NCBI RefSeq assembly: GCF_017744435.1
Contig: NZ_JAGIBG010000009.1
Span: 62,001 to 126,000 of the forward strand
Origin: Pseudomonas sp.
GTDB lineage: Bacteria; Pseudomonadota; Gammaproteobacteria; Pseudomonadales; Pseudomonadaceae
DNA length: 64,000 nucleotides
Direction of reading: 5' to 3'
In this document: one piece after another, positions 48,939-59,241 of the stretch
Position numbering within the stretch: the stretch's first letter is position 1
How the letters are laid out: each line of letters opens with the position of its first letter
Position numbers and translations under genes: made by a program
The notes under the pieces: generated by a model
The model's input: the letters and a program-made list of their open reading frames with translations, nothing else
What the model was told of the DNA's origin: nothing
Databases searched by the model: none

Positions 48939-51900
48939 TTGGCGACGACCACCCTTGGGGTCAAACTTGACGACCCGACCCGTGAGCGACTCAAGGCAGC
49001 TGCGCAGTCCATCGACCGCACGCCGCACTGGTTGATCAAGCAAGCGATCTTCAATTACCTGGAGAAGCTCGAGGGTGGCGCCACCCTGACCGAACTCAAC
49101 GGTCACGCCAACAACCTGGCCGACGACGCTGGCGAAGTCCAGCCAGACCACGCCCACCAGTGCTTCCTCGAATTTGCCGAGAGCATCCTGCCGCAGTCGG
49201 TACTGCGTTCGGCGATCACCGCCGCCTACCGCCGCCCCGAGCAGGAAGTCGTACCGATGCTGCTGGAGCAGGCACGCCTGAGCGCTCCACTGGCCGAAGC
49301 CACCAACAAGCTGGCTGCTGGCATCGCCGAAAAACTGCGTAATCAGAAGAGTGCTGGCGGCCGTGCCGGCATCGTCCAGGGCCTGCTGCAGGAGTTTTCC
49401 CTGTCGTCCCAGGAAGGCGTGGCACTGATGTGCCTGGCCGAAGCCCTGCTGCGCATCCCCGACAAAGGTACCCGCGACGCCCTGATCCGCGACAAGATCA
49501 GCAACGGCAATTGGCAGCCACACCTGGGCAACAGCCCGTCGCTGTTCGTCAACGCCGCCACCTGGGGCCTGCTGCTGACCGGCAAGCTGGTCTCCACCCA
49601 TAACGAAGCCGGCCTCACCTCCTCGCTCACCCGCATCATCGGCAAGAGTGGCGAGCCGATGATCCGCAAGGGCGTCGACATGGCCATGCGCCTGATGGGC
49701 GAGCAGTTCGTCACCGGCGAAACCATCGCCGAAGCACTGGCCAACGCCAGCCGCTTCGAAGCCAAAGGCTTCCGTTATTCCTACGACATGCTCGGCGAAG
49801 CCGCACTGACCGAACATGACGCGCAGAAGTACCTCGCCTCCTACGAGCAGGCGATCCACTCGATCGGCAAGGCTTCCCACGGCCGCGGCATCTATGAAGG
49901 CCCCGGCATCTCGATCAAGCTGTCGGCCCTGCACCCACGCTACAGCCGCGCCCAGTACGAGCGAGTGATGGAGGAGCTGTACCCGCGCCTGCTGTCGCTG
50001 ACCCTGCTGGCCAAGCAATATGACATCGGCCTGAACATCGACGCCGAAGAGGCCGACCGCCTGGAGCTGTCCCTCGACCTGCTCGAGCGTCTGTGCTTCG
50101 AGCCGGCCCTGGCGGGCTGGAACGGTATCGGCTTCGTCATCCAGGCCTACCAGAAGCGCTGCCCTTACGTGATCGACTACGTCATCGACCTGGCCAAGCG
50201 CAGCCGCCACCGCCTGATGATCCGCCTGGTGAAAGGCGCCTATTGGGACAGCGAGATCAAGCGCGCCCAGGTCGAAGGCCTGGAAGGCTACCCGGTGTAT
50301 ACCCGCAAGGTGTACACCGACGTGTCCTACGTGGCCTGTGCCCGCAAGCTGCTGGCCGTGCCGGAAGCCATCTACCCGCAGTTCGCTACCCACAACGCCC
50401 ACACCTTGTCGGCCATCTACCACATCGCCGGCCAGAACTATTACCCGGGCCAGTACGAATTCCAGTGCCTGCACGGCATGGGCGAGCCGCTGTACGAGCA
50501 AGTGGTGGGCAAGGTTTCCGAAGGCAAGCTGAACCGTCCGTGCCGCGTTTACGCGCCGGTCGGCACTCACGAAACCCTGCTGGCCTACCTGGTTCGCCGC
50601 CTGCTGGAAAACGGCGCCAACACCTCGTTCGTCAACCGCATCGCCGACCACTCGATTTCCATCCAGGAGCTGGTCGCCGACCCGGTTTCCAGCATCGAGC
50701 GCATGGGCACCCAGGAAGGCAGCATCGGCCTGCCACACCCACGCATTCCACTGCCTCGCGACCTGTATGGCAGCGAGCGGGCCAACTCGGCCGGTATCGA
50801 CATGGCCAACGAACACCGCCTGGCGTCGCTGTCCTGCGCCATGCTGGCAACGGCCAACAACGACTGGAAAGCCACCCCGCTGCTGGCCTGCGCCGCCAGT
50901 GAAGCGGCAGCCGTGCCGGTACTGAACCCGGCGGACCACCGCGACGTGGTCGGCCACGTGCAGGAAGCCTCTGTCGCCGACGTCGACAATGCCATCCAGT
51001 GCGCACTGAACGCCGCGCCAATCTGGCAGGCCACCCCGCCAGCCGAGCGTGCCGCGATCCTTGAGCGCACTGCCGACCTGATGGAAGCCGAAATCCAGCC
51101 GCTGATGGGCCTGCTCATCCGCGAAGCTGGCAAGACCTTCGCCAACGCCATCGCCGAAGTGCGTGAAGCGGTGGACTTCCTGCGCTACTACGCGGTGCAG
51201 GCACGCAACGACTTCAGCAACGACGCCCACCGCCCCCTGGGCCCGGTGGTGTGCATCAGCCCGTGGAACTTCCCGCTGGCGATCTTCTCCGGCCAGGTGG
51301 CCGCTGCCCTCGCGGCTGGCAACCCGGTGCTGGCCAAGCCCGCCGAGCAGACGCCACTGATCGCAGCCCAGGCTGTGCGCCTGCTGCTGGAAGCCGGTAT
51401 TCCCGAAGGCGTTCTGCAACTGCTGCCGGGCCGCGGCGAAACCGTCGGTGCTGGCCTGGTCGGTGACGAACGCGTCAAAGGCGTGATGTTCACCGGCTCC
51501 ACCGAAGTTGCCCGCCTGCTGCAGCGCAATGTCGCTGGCCGCCTGGACAACCAGGGCCGCCCGATCCCGCTGATCGCCGAAACCGGTGGCCAGAACGCCA
51601 TGATCGTCGACTCCTCGGCACTGACCGAGCAGGTGGTGATCGACGTGGTGTCCTCGGCCTTCGACAGCGCCGGCCAGCGTTGCTCGGCCCTGCGCGTGCT
51701 GTGCCTGCAGGAAGACTCCGCCGACCGCGTGATCGAAATGCTCAAGGGCGCCATGGCCGAAAGCCGCCTGGGCTGCCCGGACCGCCTGGCCGTGGACATC
51801 GGCCCGGTGATCGACGCCGAAGCCAAGGCCGGTATCGAGAAGCACATCCAGGGCATGCGCGAGAAAGGCCGCACGGTCTATCAAGTCGCAATCGCCGATA

Positions 51901-52892
51901 CGGCCGAGATCAAGCGTGGCACCTTCGTGATGCCAACCCTGATCGAGCTGGACAGCTTCGACGAACTGAAGCGTGAAATCTTCGGCCCGGTGCTGCACGT
52001 GGTGCGCTACAACCGCCGCAACCTGGACCAGCTGATCGAGCAGATCAACGCTTCCGGCTACGGCCTGACCCTCGGCGTGCACACCCGCATCGACGAGACC
52101 ATCGCCAAGGTGGTGGAAACCGCCAATGCCGGCAACATGTACGTCAACCGCAACATCGTTGGCGCCGTGGTAGGCGTGCAGCCGTTCGGGGGTGAAGGCC
52201 TGTCCGGCACCGGCCCGAAAGCAGGCGGCCCGCTGTACCTGTACCGCCTGCTGTCGACCCGCCCGGCCGACGCGATTGGCCGCCACTTCCAGCAGCAGGA
52301 TGGCGAAGGCCAGCCGGACCGTGCCCTGCACGACCAGCTGATCAAGCCGCTGCACACGCTCAAGGCCTGGGCCGAGAGCAACCAGCAAGCAGACCTGGCC
52401 GCCCTGTGCAGCCAGTTCGCCGGCCAGTCGCAGTGCGGCATCGCCCGCCTGCTGCCCGGCCCGACTGGCGAGCGCAACACCTACACCATCCTGCCGCGCG
52501 AGCACGTGCTGTGCCTGGCAGACAACGAAGCCGACCTGCTGGCGCAGTTCGCTGCCGTGCTGGCGGTGGGCAGCTCGGCGGTGTGGGCTGACGCAGAACC
52601 TGGCAAGGCCCTGCGCAGCCGACTGCCGCGTGAGCTGCAGGCCAAGGTCAAGCTGGTGGCGGACTGGAACAAGGACGAAGTGGCGTTCGACGCCGTGATC
52701 CACCATGGCGATTCCGACCAGCTGCGCGGCGTGTGCCAGCAGGTGGCCAAGCGCGCTGGCGCGATCGTCGGTGTGCATGGGCTGTCCAGCGGCGACCACC
52801 AGATTGCCCTGGAGCGCCTGGTGATCGAGCGGGCGGTGAGTGTGAACACTGCTGCGGCGGGCGGTAACGCCAGCCTGATGACCATTGGCTGA
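48939..52892 (+). CDS. putA: Trifunctional proline dehydrogenase / P5C dehydrogenase / repressor
   Basis: A 1317-residue protein that oxidises proline to glutamate and represses put genes when proline is absent. Residues 1-47 are the ribbon-helix-helix DNA-binding domain (ATTTLGVKLDDPTRERLKAA). The FAD proline dehydrogenase barrel covers about 255-560 (EGPGISIKLSALHPRY; RLVKGAYWDSEIKRAQ; FATHNAHT). The aldehyde dehydrogenase domain covers about 640-1110, with the catalytic cysteine C915 in SAGQRCSALR. The start is TTG at 48939, with GAGG 8 bases upstream; this gives the known Pseudomonas length. Confidence 0.96.
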   Translation: MATTTLGVKLDDPTRERLKAAAQSIDRTPHWLIKQAIFNYLEKLEGGATLTELNGHANNLADDAGEVQPDHAHQCFLEFAESILPQSVLRSAITAAYRRPEQEVVPMLLEQARLSAPLAEATNKLAAGIAEKLRNQKSAGGRAGIVQGLLQEFSLSSQEGVALMCLAEALLRIPDKGTRDALIRDKISNGNWQPHLGNSPSLFVNAATWGLLLTGKLVSTHNEAGLTSSLTRIIGKSGEPMIRKGVDMAMRLMGEQFVTGETIAEALANASRFEAKGFRYSYDMLGEAALTEHDAQKYLASYEQAIHSIGKASHGRGIYEGPGISIKLSALHPRYSRAQYERVMEELYPRLLSLTLLAKQYDIGLNIDAEEADRLELSLDLLERLCFEPALAGWNGIGFVIQAYQKRCPYVIDYVIDLAKRSRHRLMIRLVKGAYWDSEIKRAQVEGLEGYPVYTRKVYTDVSYVACARKLLAVPEAIYPQFATHNAHTLSAIYHIAGQNYYPGQYEFQCLHGMGEPLYEQVVGKVSEGKLNRPCRVYAPVGTHETLLAYLVRRLLENGANTSFVNRIADHSISIQELVADPVSSIERMGTQEGSIGLPHPRIPLPRDLYGSERANSAGIDMANEHRLASLSCAMLATANNDWKATPLLACAASEAAAVPVLNPADHRDVVGHVQEASVADVDNAIQCALNAAPIWQATPPAERAAILERTADLMEAEIQPLMGLLIREAGKTFANAIAEVREAVDFLRYYAVQARNDFSNDAHRPLGPVVCISPWNFPLAIFSGQVAAALAAGNPVLAKPAEQTPLIAAQAVRLLLEAGIPEGVLQLLPGRGETVGAGLVGDERVKGVMFTGSTEVARLLQRNVAGRLDNQGRPIPLIAETGGQNAMIVDSSALTEQVVIDVVSSAFDSAGQRCSALRVLCLQEDSADRVIEMLKGAMAESRLGCPDRLAVDIGPVIDAEAKAGIEKHIQGMREKGRTVYQVAIADTAEIKRGTFVMPTLIELDSFDELKREIFGPVLHVVRYNRRNLDQLIEQINASGYGLTLGVHTRIDETIAKVVETANAGNMYVNRNIVGAVVGVQPFGGEGLSGTGPKAGGPLYLYRLLSTRPADAIGRHFQQQDGEGQPDRALHDQLIKPLHTLKAWAESNQQADLAALCSQFAGQSQCGIARLLPGPTGERNTYTILPREHVLCLADNEADLLAQFAAVLAVGSSAVWADAEPGKALRSRLPRELQAKVKLVADWNKDEVAFDAVIHHGDSDQLRGVCQQVAKRAGAIVGVHGLSSGDHQIALERLVIERAVSVNTAAAGGNASLMTIG

Positions 52893-52910
52893 CGCCAAGG
52901 GTCGTTGATG

Positions 52911-52943
52911 AAAAAGGAGAGCTTCGGCTCTCCTTTCTTTTTT
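52911..52943 (+). terminator. Rho-independent terminator after putA
   Basis: AAAAAGGAGAGC, a TTCG tetraloop, GCTCTCCTTT and then CTTTTTT. It lies 19 bases after the putA stop. Confidence 0.93.
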
Positions 52944-53044
52944 GGGGTGCATGCCTTCTAAACCCATATCACCCAAACCTATTAACCTCCCCTCCCTCAT
53001 TCCAACTCCATAGACTCGCAGCATCCCGCCTCAGGACCGCCACC

Positions 53045-54847
53045 ATGCCCGAGACTCTGCTCAGCCCCCGCAACCTCGCCTTCGAACTCTACGAAGTCCT
53101 CGACGCCGAAGCCCTGACCCAGCGCCCGCGCTTCGCCGAGCACAGCCGCGAAACCTTCGACGCAGCCCTGGCCACCGCGCGCACCATCGCCGAGAAGTTC
53201 TTCGCCCCGCACAACCGCAAGGCCGACGAAAACGAGCCGCGCTACGTGGACGGCCGCGCCGAGCTGATCCCCGAGGTGAAGCCTGCCGTCGACGCCTTCC
53301 TCGAAGCCGGTTTCCTCAACGCCAATCGCGACTTCGAAGTCGGCGGCATGCAGCTGCCCAGCCTGGTCTCGCAAGCCTGCTTCGCCCACTTCCAGGCGGC
53401 CAACGCCGGCACCACGGCCTACCCGTTCCTGACCATGGGCGCGGCCAACCTGATCGAAAGCTTTGGCACCGAGGAACAGAAGCGCCTGTACCTGCAGCCG
53501 ATGATCGAAGGCCGCTACTTCGGCACCATGGCGCTGACCGAGCCCCACGCAGGATCGTCGCTGGCCGATATCCGCACCCGCGCCGAACCCGCTGGCGATG
53601 GCGCTTACCGGCTCAAGGGCAACAAGATCTTCATCTCTGGCGGCGACCACGAGCTGTCGGAAAACATCGTGCACATGGTGCTGGCCAAGCTGCCGGACGC
53701 ACCGCCCGGCGTTAAGGGCATTTCGCTGTTCATCGTGCCGAAGTACCTGGTCAACCAAGACGGCAGCCGTGGCCCGCGCAACGACGTGCTGCTGGCCGGG
53801 CTGTTCCACAAGATGGGCTGGCGCGGCACCACCTCCACCGCACTGAACTTTGGCGACAACGGCCAATGCGTCGGCTACCTGGTCGGCCAGCCGCATCAGG
53901 GCCTGGCGTGCATGTTCCAGATGATGAACGAGGCGCGCATCGGCGTCGGCATGGGTGCAGTGATGCTCGGCTACGCAGGCTATCTGTACTCGCTGGAATA
54001 CGCCCGCCAGCGGCCGCAGGGCCGCCTGGTGGACAACAAGGATCCGCAGAGCCCGGCCGTGCCGATCATCGGGCACACCGATGTAAAACGCATGCTGCTG
54101 GCGCAGAAGGCCTATGTGGAAGGTGCCTTCGACCTGGGCCTGTACGCAGCGCGCCTGTTCGACGACACCCATACCGCCAGCGACGAAAGCGCCCGCAAGC
54201 AGGCCCAGGAACTGCTCGACCTGCTGACTCCGATCGTCAAGTCCTGGCCTTCGAGCTTCTGCCTCAAGGCCAACGAACTGGCAATCCAGATTCTCGGCGG
54301 CCACGGCTATACCCGCGAGTACCCGGTGGAGCAGTACTACCGTGACAACCGCCTGAACCCGATCCACGAAGGCACCGAAGGCATCCAGTCCCTTGACCTG
54401 CTGGGCCGCAAGCTGGCGCAGAACAACGGTGCCGGCCTCAAGCAGCTGATTCGCTTGATCGCCGCCACTGCCGAACGCGCCAGCCATCACCCAGGCCTGG
54501 ACACCCTGCGCCAGCCGCTGGAGCAACTGGTCAACCGGCTGCAATCGGTTACCCTGGCGCTGCTTGGCGATCTGGCCCAGGGCAAGGTGGCTGGCGCCCT
54601 GGCCAATTCCGCCCTGTACCTCAAGGTCTTCGGCCACTGCGTGATCGGCTGGCGCTGGCTGGAACAGGCCATCCACGCCGAGCTTGGCGTGCTCGACGGC
54701 AGTCCCGCCGACCGCGACTTCTACCTTGGCAAGCGCCAGGCCGCGCGTTATTTCCTGACCTGGGAAATCCCCGCCTGCCATAATGACCTGGCATTGCTCG
54801 AGGCACGCGACGACACCTGCCTCACCATGCAAGACGGGTGGTTCTAG
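53045..54847 (+). CDS. Acyl-CoA dehydrogenase (long AidB/FadE-like type with C-terminal domain)
   Basis: A 600-residue FAD enzyme for the first step of acyl-CoA oxidation. The flavin-binding signatures are MALTEPHAGSSLADIRTRA and ILGGHGYTREYPVEQYYRD; the catalytic Glu is in NPIHEGTEGIQSLDLLGRK. The extra C-terminal 130 residues are typical of the roughly 600-residue subgroup next to DUF1974-type or AcdA2-like forms. AGGA precedes the ATG. A TldD-type gene starts 31 bases downstream, so the three genes to 57640 may form an operon. Confidence 0.9.
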   Translation: MPETLLSPRNLAFELYEVLDAEALTQRPRFAEHSRETFDAALATARTIAEKFFAPHNRKADENEPRYVDGRAELIPEVKPAVDAFLEAGFLNANRDFEVGGMQLPSLVSQACFAHFQAANAGTTAYPFLTMGAANLIESFGTEEQKRLYLQPMIEGRYFGTMALTEPHAGSSLADIRTRAEPAGDGAYRLKGNKIFISGGDHELSENIVHMVLAKLPDAPPGVKGISLFIVPKYLVNQDGSRGPRNDVLLAGLFHKMGWRGTTSTALNFGDNGQCVGYLVGQPHQGLACMFQMMNEARIGVGMGAVMLGYAGYLYSLEYARQRPQGRLVDNKDPQSPAVPIIGHTDVKRMLLAQKAYVEGAFDLGLYAARLFDDTHTASDESARKQAQELLDLLTPIVKSWPSSFCLKANELAIQILGGHGYTREYPVEQYYRDNRLNPIHEGTEGIQSLDLLGRKLAQNNGAGLKQLIRLIAATAERASHHPGLDTLRQPLEQLVNRLQSVTLALLGDLAQGKVAGALANSALYLKVFGHCVIGWRWLEQAIHAELGVLDGSPADRDFYLGKRQAARYFLTWEIPACHNDLALLEARDDTCLTMQDGWF

Positions 54848-54878
54848 GGGGAGCCACCGTGAAAACGGAGGCTTCCAG

Positions 54879-56318
54879 ATGTTCGATTCCAGCGCCCTGC
54901 TGCGCCAGCGCTTTGCTGCGCTGCGCAGTACGGCCGAGTTGTTTTCCCTGCGCCATGTGAAACAGTCGCACCAGGCGCTTTCGGTTCGCCGCAATGTGGC
55001 CGAGCCGCCCGTCTTCAGCCACGACGAGGGCGCCATGCTCACGGTGCGGGTCAATGGCGTGGAGGCCTATGCGGCCACCGCCGATCTGTCACAGGCCGGC
55101 CTGCAACGGGCACTGGAACAGGCCGAGGCACTGGCGCGACAGATCGCCCCTTACAGCCTGCTCGACCTGAGCAAGCAGCCGGCGACCAGCGCCCGCCACG
55201 ACCACATCTCACCCAACTTCGACCAGCCGCTACCGAGCCTGGCCGACTGCCTTGGCCTGCTCGCCGCCGAATCGGCCAGCGTGCCCAAGGACAGCCGCCT
55301 GGTGGACTGGCAAGCCAGCCTGGGCCTGAGCCTGGTCGAGCAGACCTACCTGAACTCGGCTGGCGCCGAACTGCGCCATGCCCAGCGCTTCCTGTTCCCG
55401 GGCCTGAGTGTCACCGCCAGCGACGGCCAGGACAGCCAGAGCCGCAGCCTGGGCCGCGACAACTTCGGCCAGCAAGGTGGCTTCGAAATTGTCGAGCGTT
55501 GTGGCCTGGTCGGCGCTGCGCGCCAGGTCGCCGACCAGGCGCTGCAGTTGCTGCTGGCGCCGAACACCCCCAGCGGCGCGCGTGACCTGCTGTTGATGCC
55601 CGATCAGATGATGCTGCAGATTCATGAATCCATCGGCCACCCGCTGGAGATGGACCGCATTCTGGGTGATGAGCGCAACTACGCTGGCACCAGCTTCGTC
55701 AAGGCCAGCGACTTCGGCCACCTGCAATACGGCTCCGAATTGCTCAATGTGACCTTCGACCCGACCATCGGCGAAGAGCTGGCCAGCTACAGCTTCGATG
55801 ATGACGGCAGCGCCGCCAGCAAGCAGTTCCTGATCCGCGACGGCCTGCTGGTGCGCCCGCTGGGCGGCGCGCTGTCGCAGTTCCGTTCAGGCCTGGATGG
55901 CGTTGCCAACAGCCGTGCCTGCGGCTGGAACCGCGCACCGATCGACCGCATGGCCAACCTCAATATCGAGCCGGGCGACCAATCTCTGGATCAGCTGATC
56001 CAGGGTATCGAGCACGGCATCCTGATGCGCACCAACCGCTCCTGGTCCATCGACGATGCGCGCAACAAGTTCCAGTTCGGCTGTGAATGGGGCCAACTGA
56101 TCGAAAACGGCGAACTCAAGGGCATCGTCAAGAACCCCAACTACCGCGGTATCTCCGCGCAGTTCTGGCGCAACCTCGCGGCGGTCGGCGACCGCAGCAC
56201 CTTCCAGGTTCTGGGCACACCCAACTGCGGCAAGGGCGAGCCCAACCAGGTGGTGCGGGTCGGGCATGCTTCGCCCGCCTGCGTGTTCCGCCAGATCGAC
56301 GTTTTCGGAGGAGACGCC
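54879..56318 (+). CDS. TldD-like metalloprotease subunit (catalytic)
   Basis: The coding frame, including its TGA stop, ends at 56321. It encodes 480 residues of the TldD/PmbA fold. The zinc site HExxxH is intact: H249, E250 and H254 in LQIHESIGHPLEMDRILG, with a later Cys/His region ending GTPNCGKGEP. GGAGG lies 8 bases before the ATG at 54879. TldD/TldE heterodimers degrade unfolded peptides and mature peptides such as microcin B17. This looks like a second, accessory copy, because it differs from the compact conserved tldD and sits beside an acyl-CoA dehydrogenase. Confidence 0.85.
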
Positions 56319-56320
56319 TG

Positions 56321-57640
56321 ATGAAACATGTTTTCGAAGCCCTGATCGCGGATGTGCGCCAGGCCCTGCAGGCCGACGAGCAATTCACCCTCGGCTACAG
56401 TGCCGAGCAGTCGCAATTCGTGCGTTTCAACCACGCCAAGGTGCGCCAGGCTGGCGAGGTAAGCCAGGCCAGCGCGCAACTGCGGTTGATCCGCGATGGC
56501 CGCCAGGCGGAACAGCAGTTGACCCTGAGTGGCGACGCGCAACTTGACCGGCAACGCCTGATCGCTGCCCTGGAGCAGTTGCGCCAGACCCTGCCATTGC
56601 TGGCCGTCGATCCGTACCTGCGCCTGGACGAAAGCGCATGGCACAGCCACAGCCAGCAAGAGCAGCCGTTGCCCGCACTGAACGAAGTGCTGGCCCTGCT
56701 CGAACGCGAGGCCGGCGACCTGGACCTGGTCGGCATCTATGCCGCCGGCCCGATCTGCCGGGGCTTCGCCAGCTCGTTCGGGGCCATTGGCTGGCACCAG
56801 GCCAACAGCTTCAACGTCGACTGGAGCCTGTTCCACGAGAACGGCGAGGCGGTGAAGGCCAACTATGCCGGCCAGCGCTGGAGCGCCGAAGACTTCACTG
56901 CCCGCCTGCGCCTGGCACGGCAACAGCTGGGTTTCCTCGGCCGCCCAGCAGTAACCCTCAAGCCCGGCAGCTACCGCGCTTACCTGGCACCTGCGGCCAT
57001 GGACGAAATCGCCGGCATGCTCTGCTGGGGTGGTTTCTCCGCACAGGCCCTGGTCACCGGCAACAGTGCCCTGCAGCGCCTGTACAACGGTGATGCGCAA
57101 CTGCACCCGATGGTCAGTTTCAGCGAGCAGGTCAGCGGCTCACTGAGCCCGGCATTCTCCGACGAGGGCTCACCGCGCCTGGATGTGCCGTTGATCCAGC
57201 AGGGTAAGGCGATGCAACGGCTGGTCTGTGCCCGCAGTGCCGCCGAGTTCGAGTTGCGGGCCAATGGCGCCGACAGCTACGAGTCGCCGTGCGCACTGAG
57301 CCTGGCGCCGGGCGACTTGCCCAGCGAGCAGATTCTTGAGCGGCTCGGGACCGGGCTGTACATCAGCAACCTGTGGTACCTGAACTACTCTGACCTGCCA
57401 GCGGCGCGCATGACCGGGCTGACCCGCTTTGCCACCTTCTGGGTGGAAAACGGACAGATCCAGGGGCCGGTGAGCACCATGCGCTTCGATGACAGTCTGT
57501 ACAGCCTGCTCGGCAGCCAACTGGAAGATCTGACCCGCGAGCGCGAGATGATCCTGTCGACCAGCACCTATGGGCAGCGCAGTACCGGGTCGAGTCATCT
57601 GCCGGGGGCGCTGGTCAAGGGCCTGACCCTGACATTGTGA
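56321..57640 (+). CDS. TldE/PmbA-like metalloprotease subunit (non-catalytic)
   Basis: A 439-residue partner of the preceding protein. It has the PmbA-like order (FTLGYSAEQSQFVRFNHAKV; GLYISNLWYLNYSDLPAARM; GQIQGPVSTMRFDDSL) but lacks HExxxH, as expected for the TldE-type subunit. Its ATG overlaps the stop of the upstream gene in TGATG, so the two subunits are made together. The pair's substrate is unknown. Confidence 0.85.
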   Translation: MKHVFEALIADVRQALQADEQFTLGYSAEQSQFVRFNHAKVRQAGEVSQASAQLRLIRDGRQAEQQLTLSGDAQLDRQRLIAALEQLRQTLPLLAVDPYLRLDESAWHSHSQQEQPLPALNEVLALLEREAGDLDLVGIYAAGPICRGFASSFGAIGWHQANSFNVDWSLFHENGEAVKANYAGQRWSAEDFTARLRLARQQLGFLGRPAVTLKPGSYRAYLAPAAMDEIAGMLCWGGFSAQALVTGNSALQRLYNGDAQLHPMVSFSEQVSGSLSPAFSDEGSPRLDVPLIQQGKAMQRLVCARSAAEFELRANGADSYESPCALSLAPGDLPSEQILERLGTGLYISNLWYLNYSDLPAARMTGLTRFATFWVENGQIQGPVSTMRFDDSLYSLLGSQLEDLTREREMILSTSTYGQRSTGSSHLPGALVKGLTLTL

Positions 57641-57647
57641 TAGGCAT

Positions 57648-57731
57648 TTCCGGCCTCTTCGCGGCTAAAGCCGCTCCCACAGAAGTCGCATCACCCTTGT
57701 GGGAGCGGCTTTAGCCGCGAAGAGGCCGGCA
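57648..57731. repeat. Inverted pair of REP-like sequences
   Basis: Two nearly perfect opposed copies, CGGCTAAAGCCGCTCCCACA and its complement, with flanking GGCCTCTTCG / CGAAGAGGCC. The outer ends resemble family A, the inner core differs (GCGGCTAAAGCCGC). Located between the pmbA-like gene and the MFS gene. Confidence 0.82.
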
Positions 57732-57749
57732 CTGACAAACGAGGAAGTC

Positions 57750-59177
57750 ATGCCTGAACGTGCACCGCTGGACCCCGTCACCGCCCGCTGGATCCCTTGG
57801 GTGGTGGCCATCGCCTTCTTCATGCAGTCCCTGGACGGCACCATCCTCAACACCGCCCTGCCGGCCATGGCCCGATCGTTGGCTGAAGACCCGTTGCGCA
57901 TGCAGGGCGTGATCATCGCCTACATGCTCACTGTGGCCCTGCTGATCCCCGCCTCCGGCTGGATCGCCGACCGCTTCGGCACCAAGCGCATCTTCTTCAG
58001 CGCCATCCTGCTGTTCAGCTTCGGCTCGCTGTTGTGTGCCATGGCCAACAGCCTCGGTTTCCTGATCTTCGCACGCGTCGTGCAGGGCCTGGGCGGCGCG
58101 CTGATGCTGCCGGTCGGGCGCCTGGTGGTGCTGCGCGCCTACCCACGCACCGAGCTGGTGCGGATCATGAGTTTCATCACCATCCCTGGCCTGCTCGGCC
58201 CGTTGCTGGGCCCGACCCTGGGCGGCTGGCTGGTGGAGATCCTCAGCTGGCACTGGATCTTCCTGCTCAACCTGCCAGTCGGTGCGCTGGGCTGCTATGC
58301 GGTGTGGAAGTTCATCCCCGACCTGCGCGGGGTCGAGCGCACCCGCTTCGACGGCCCCGGTTTCATCCTGTTCGGCGCGGCAATGGTACTGATCACCATC
58401 GCCATGGAAGGCCTGGGTGAGCTGCACCTGCCTCACCTGCGGGTGATGTTGCTGCTGTTCGCCGGCATGGCCTGCCTGGCGGCCTACTGGCTGCGCGCCG
58501 GGCGCGACCCGGAGCCATTGTTCTCCCCCAGCCTGTTCAGCGTGCGCACCTTCGCCATCGGTATCCTCGGTAACCTGTTCGCACGCCTGGGCAGCGGTGC
58601 CCTGCCGTTCCTTGTGCCGCTGCTGCTGCAGGTGGCGCTGGGCTATTCGCCGTCCCAGGCCGGCATGAGCATGATTCCGCTGGCCGCGTCGGCGATGCTC
58701 GCCAAGTCCGTCGCCCGGCCCCTGATCGAGCGGCTGGGCTACCGCATTGTGCTGACTGGCAACACCTTGCTGCTGGGCATCCTGCTGGCCAGCATGGGCC
58801 TGGTCGACGAACAAACGCCGTATGCCCTGTTGCTGGTGCAGTTGGCGCTGCTCGGCGCGGTCAACTCGATGCAGTTCACGGCGATGAACACGGTGACCCT
58901 GATCGACCTCGACGACGCCAGCGCCAGCAGCGGCAACAGCCTGCTGTCGGTGGTCGCGCAGCTGTCGCTGAGCCTCGGCGTGGCCTGCGCCGGTGCCTTG
59001 CTCGGCGGTTTTACCGCGGCAGGCAGCGCCGACGGCGTGGAGACCACCCTGGGCGCGTTCCAGCTGACCTTCGTCACCATCGGCGTGATGGCCATGCTGG
59101 CGGCGGCAATCTTCCTGCAGCTGTCGCCGACGGACGGAAGGCGTGCCCGTCGTCCGGAACAACACGTGGAATCGTAG
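57750..59177 (+). CDS. DHA2-family MFS multidrug exporter (MdtD-like)
   Basis: A 475-residue transporter with about 13-14 helices. It shows the DHA2 motif D1-like LDGTILNTALPAMARSL in helix 1, motif A GWIADRFGTKRIF and motif C-like GPLLGPTLGGWLVEILSWHW. GAGGAAG precedes the chosen ATG. It would export drugs or small organic solutes by proton antiport; no substrate or regulator gene is adjacent. Confidence 0.9.
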   Translation: MPERAPLDPVTARWIPWVVAIAFFMQSLDGTILNTALPAMARSLAEDPLRMQGVIIAYMLTVALLIPASGWIADRFGTKRIFFSAILLFSFGSLLCAMANSLGFLIFARVVQGLGGALMLPVGRLVVLRAYPRTELVRIMSFITIPGLLGPLLGPTLGGWLVEILSWHWIFLLNLPVGALGCYAVWKFIPDLRGVERTRFDGPGFILFGAAMVLITIAMEGLGELHLPHLRVMLLLFAGMACLAAYWLRAGRDPEPLFSPSLFSVRTFAIGILGNLFARLGSGALPFLVPLLLQVALGYSPSQAGMSMIPLAASAMLAKSVARPLIERLGYRIVLTGNTLLLGILLASMGLVDEQTPYALLLVQLALLGAVNSMQFTAMNTVTLIDLDDASASSGNSLLSVVAQLSLSLGVACAGALLGGFTAAGSADGVETTLGAFQLTFVTIGVMAMLAAAIFLQLSPTDGRRARRPEQHVES

Positions 59178-59241
59178 GGCGAATGGCCATGAGGCTGGTA
59201 GACTGTGCGGCATTTTTCGCTTCGCACCGCAGGCCCGCCTC

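Noticed and set aside
48903..53024. A 1373-codon open frame on the minus strand opposite putA
   Set aside because: The antisense frame of a GC-rich gene stays open by codon bias. Its translation is Gln-, His- and Val-rich without domains, while the plus frame is a complete PutA.
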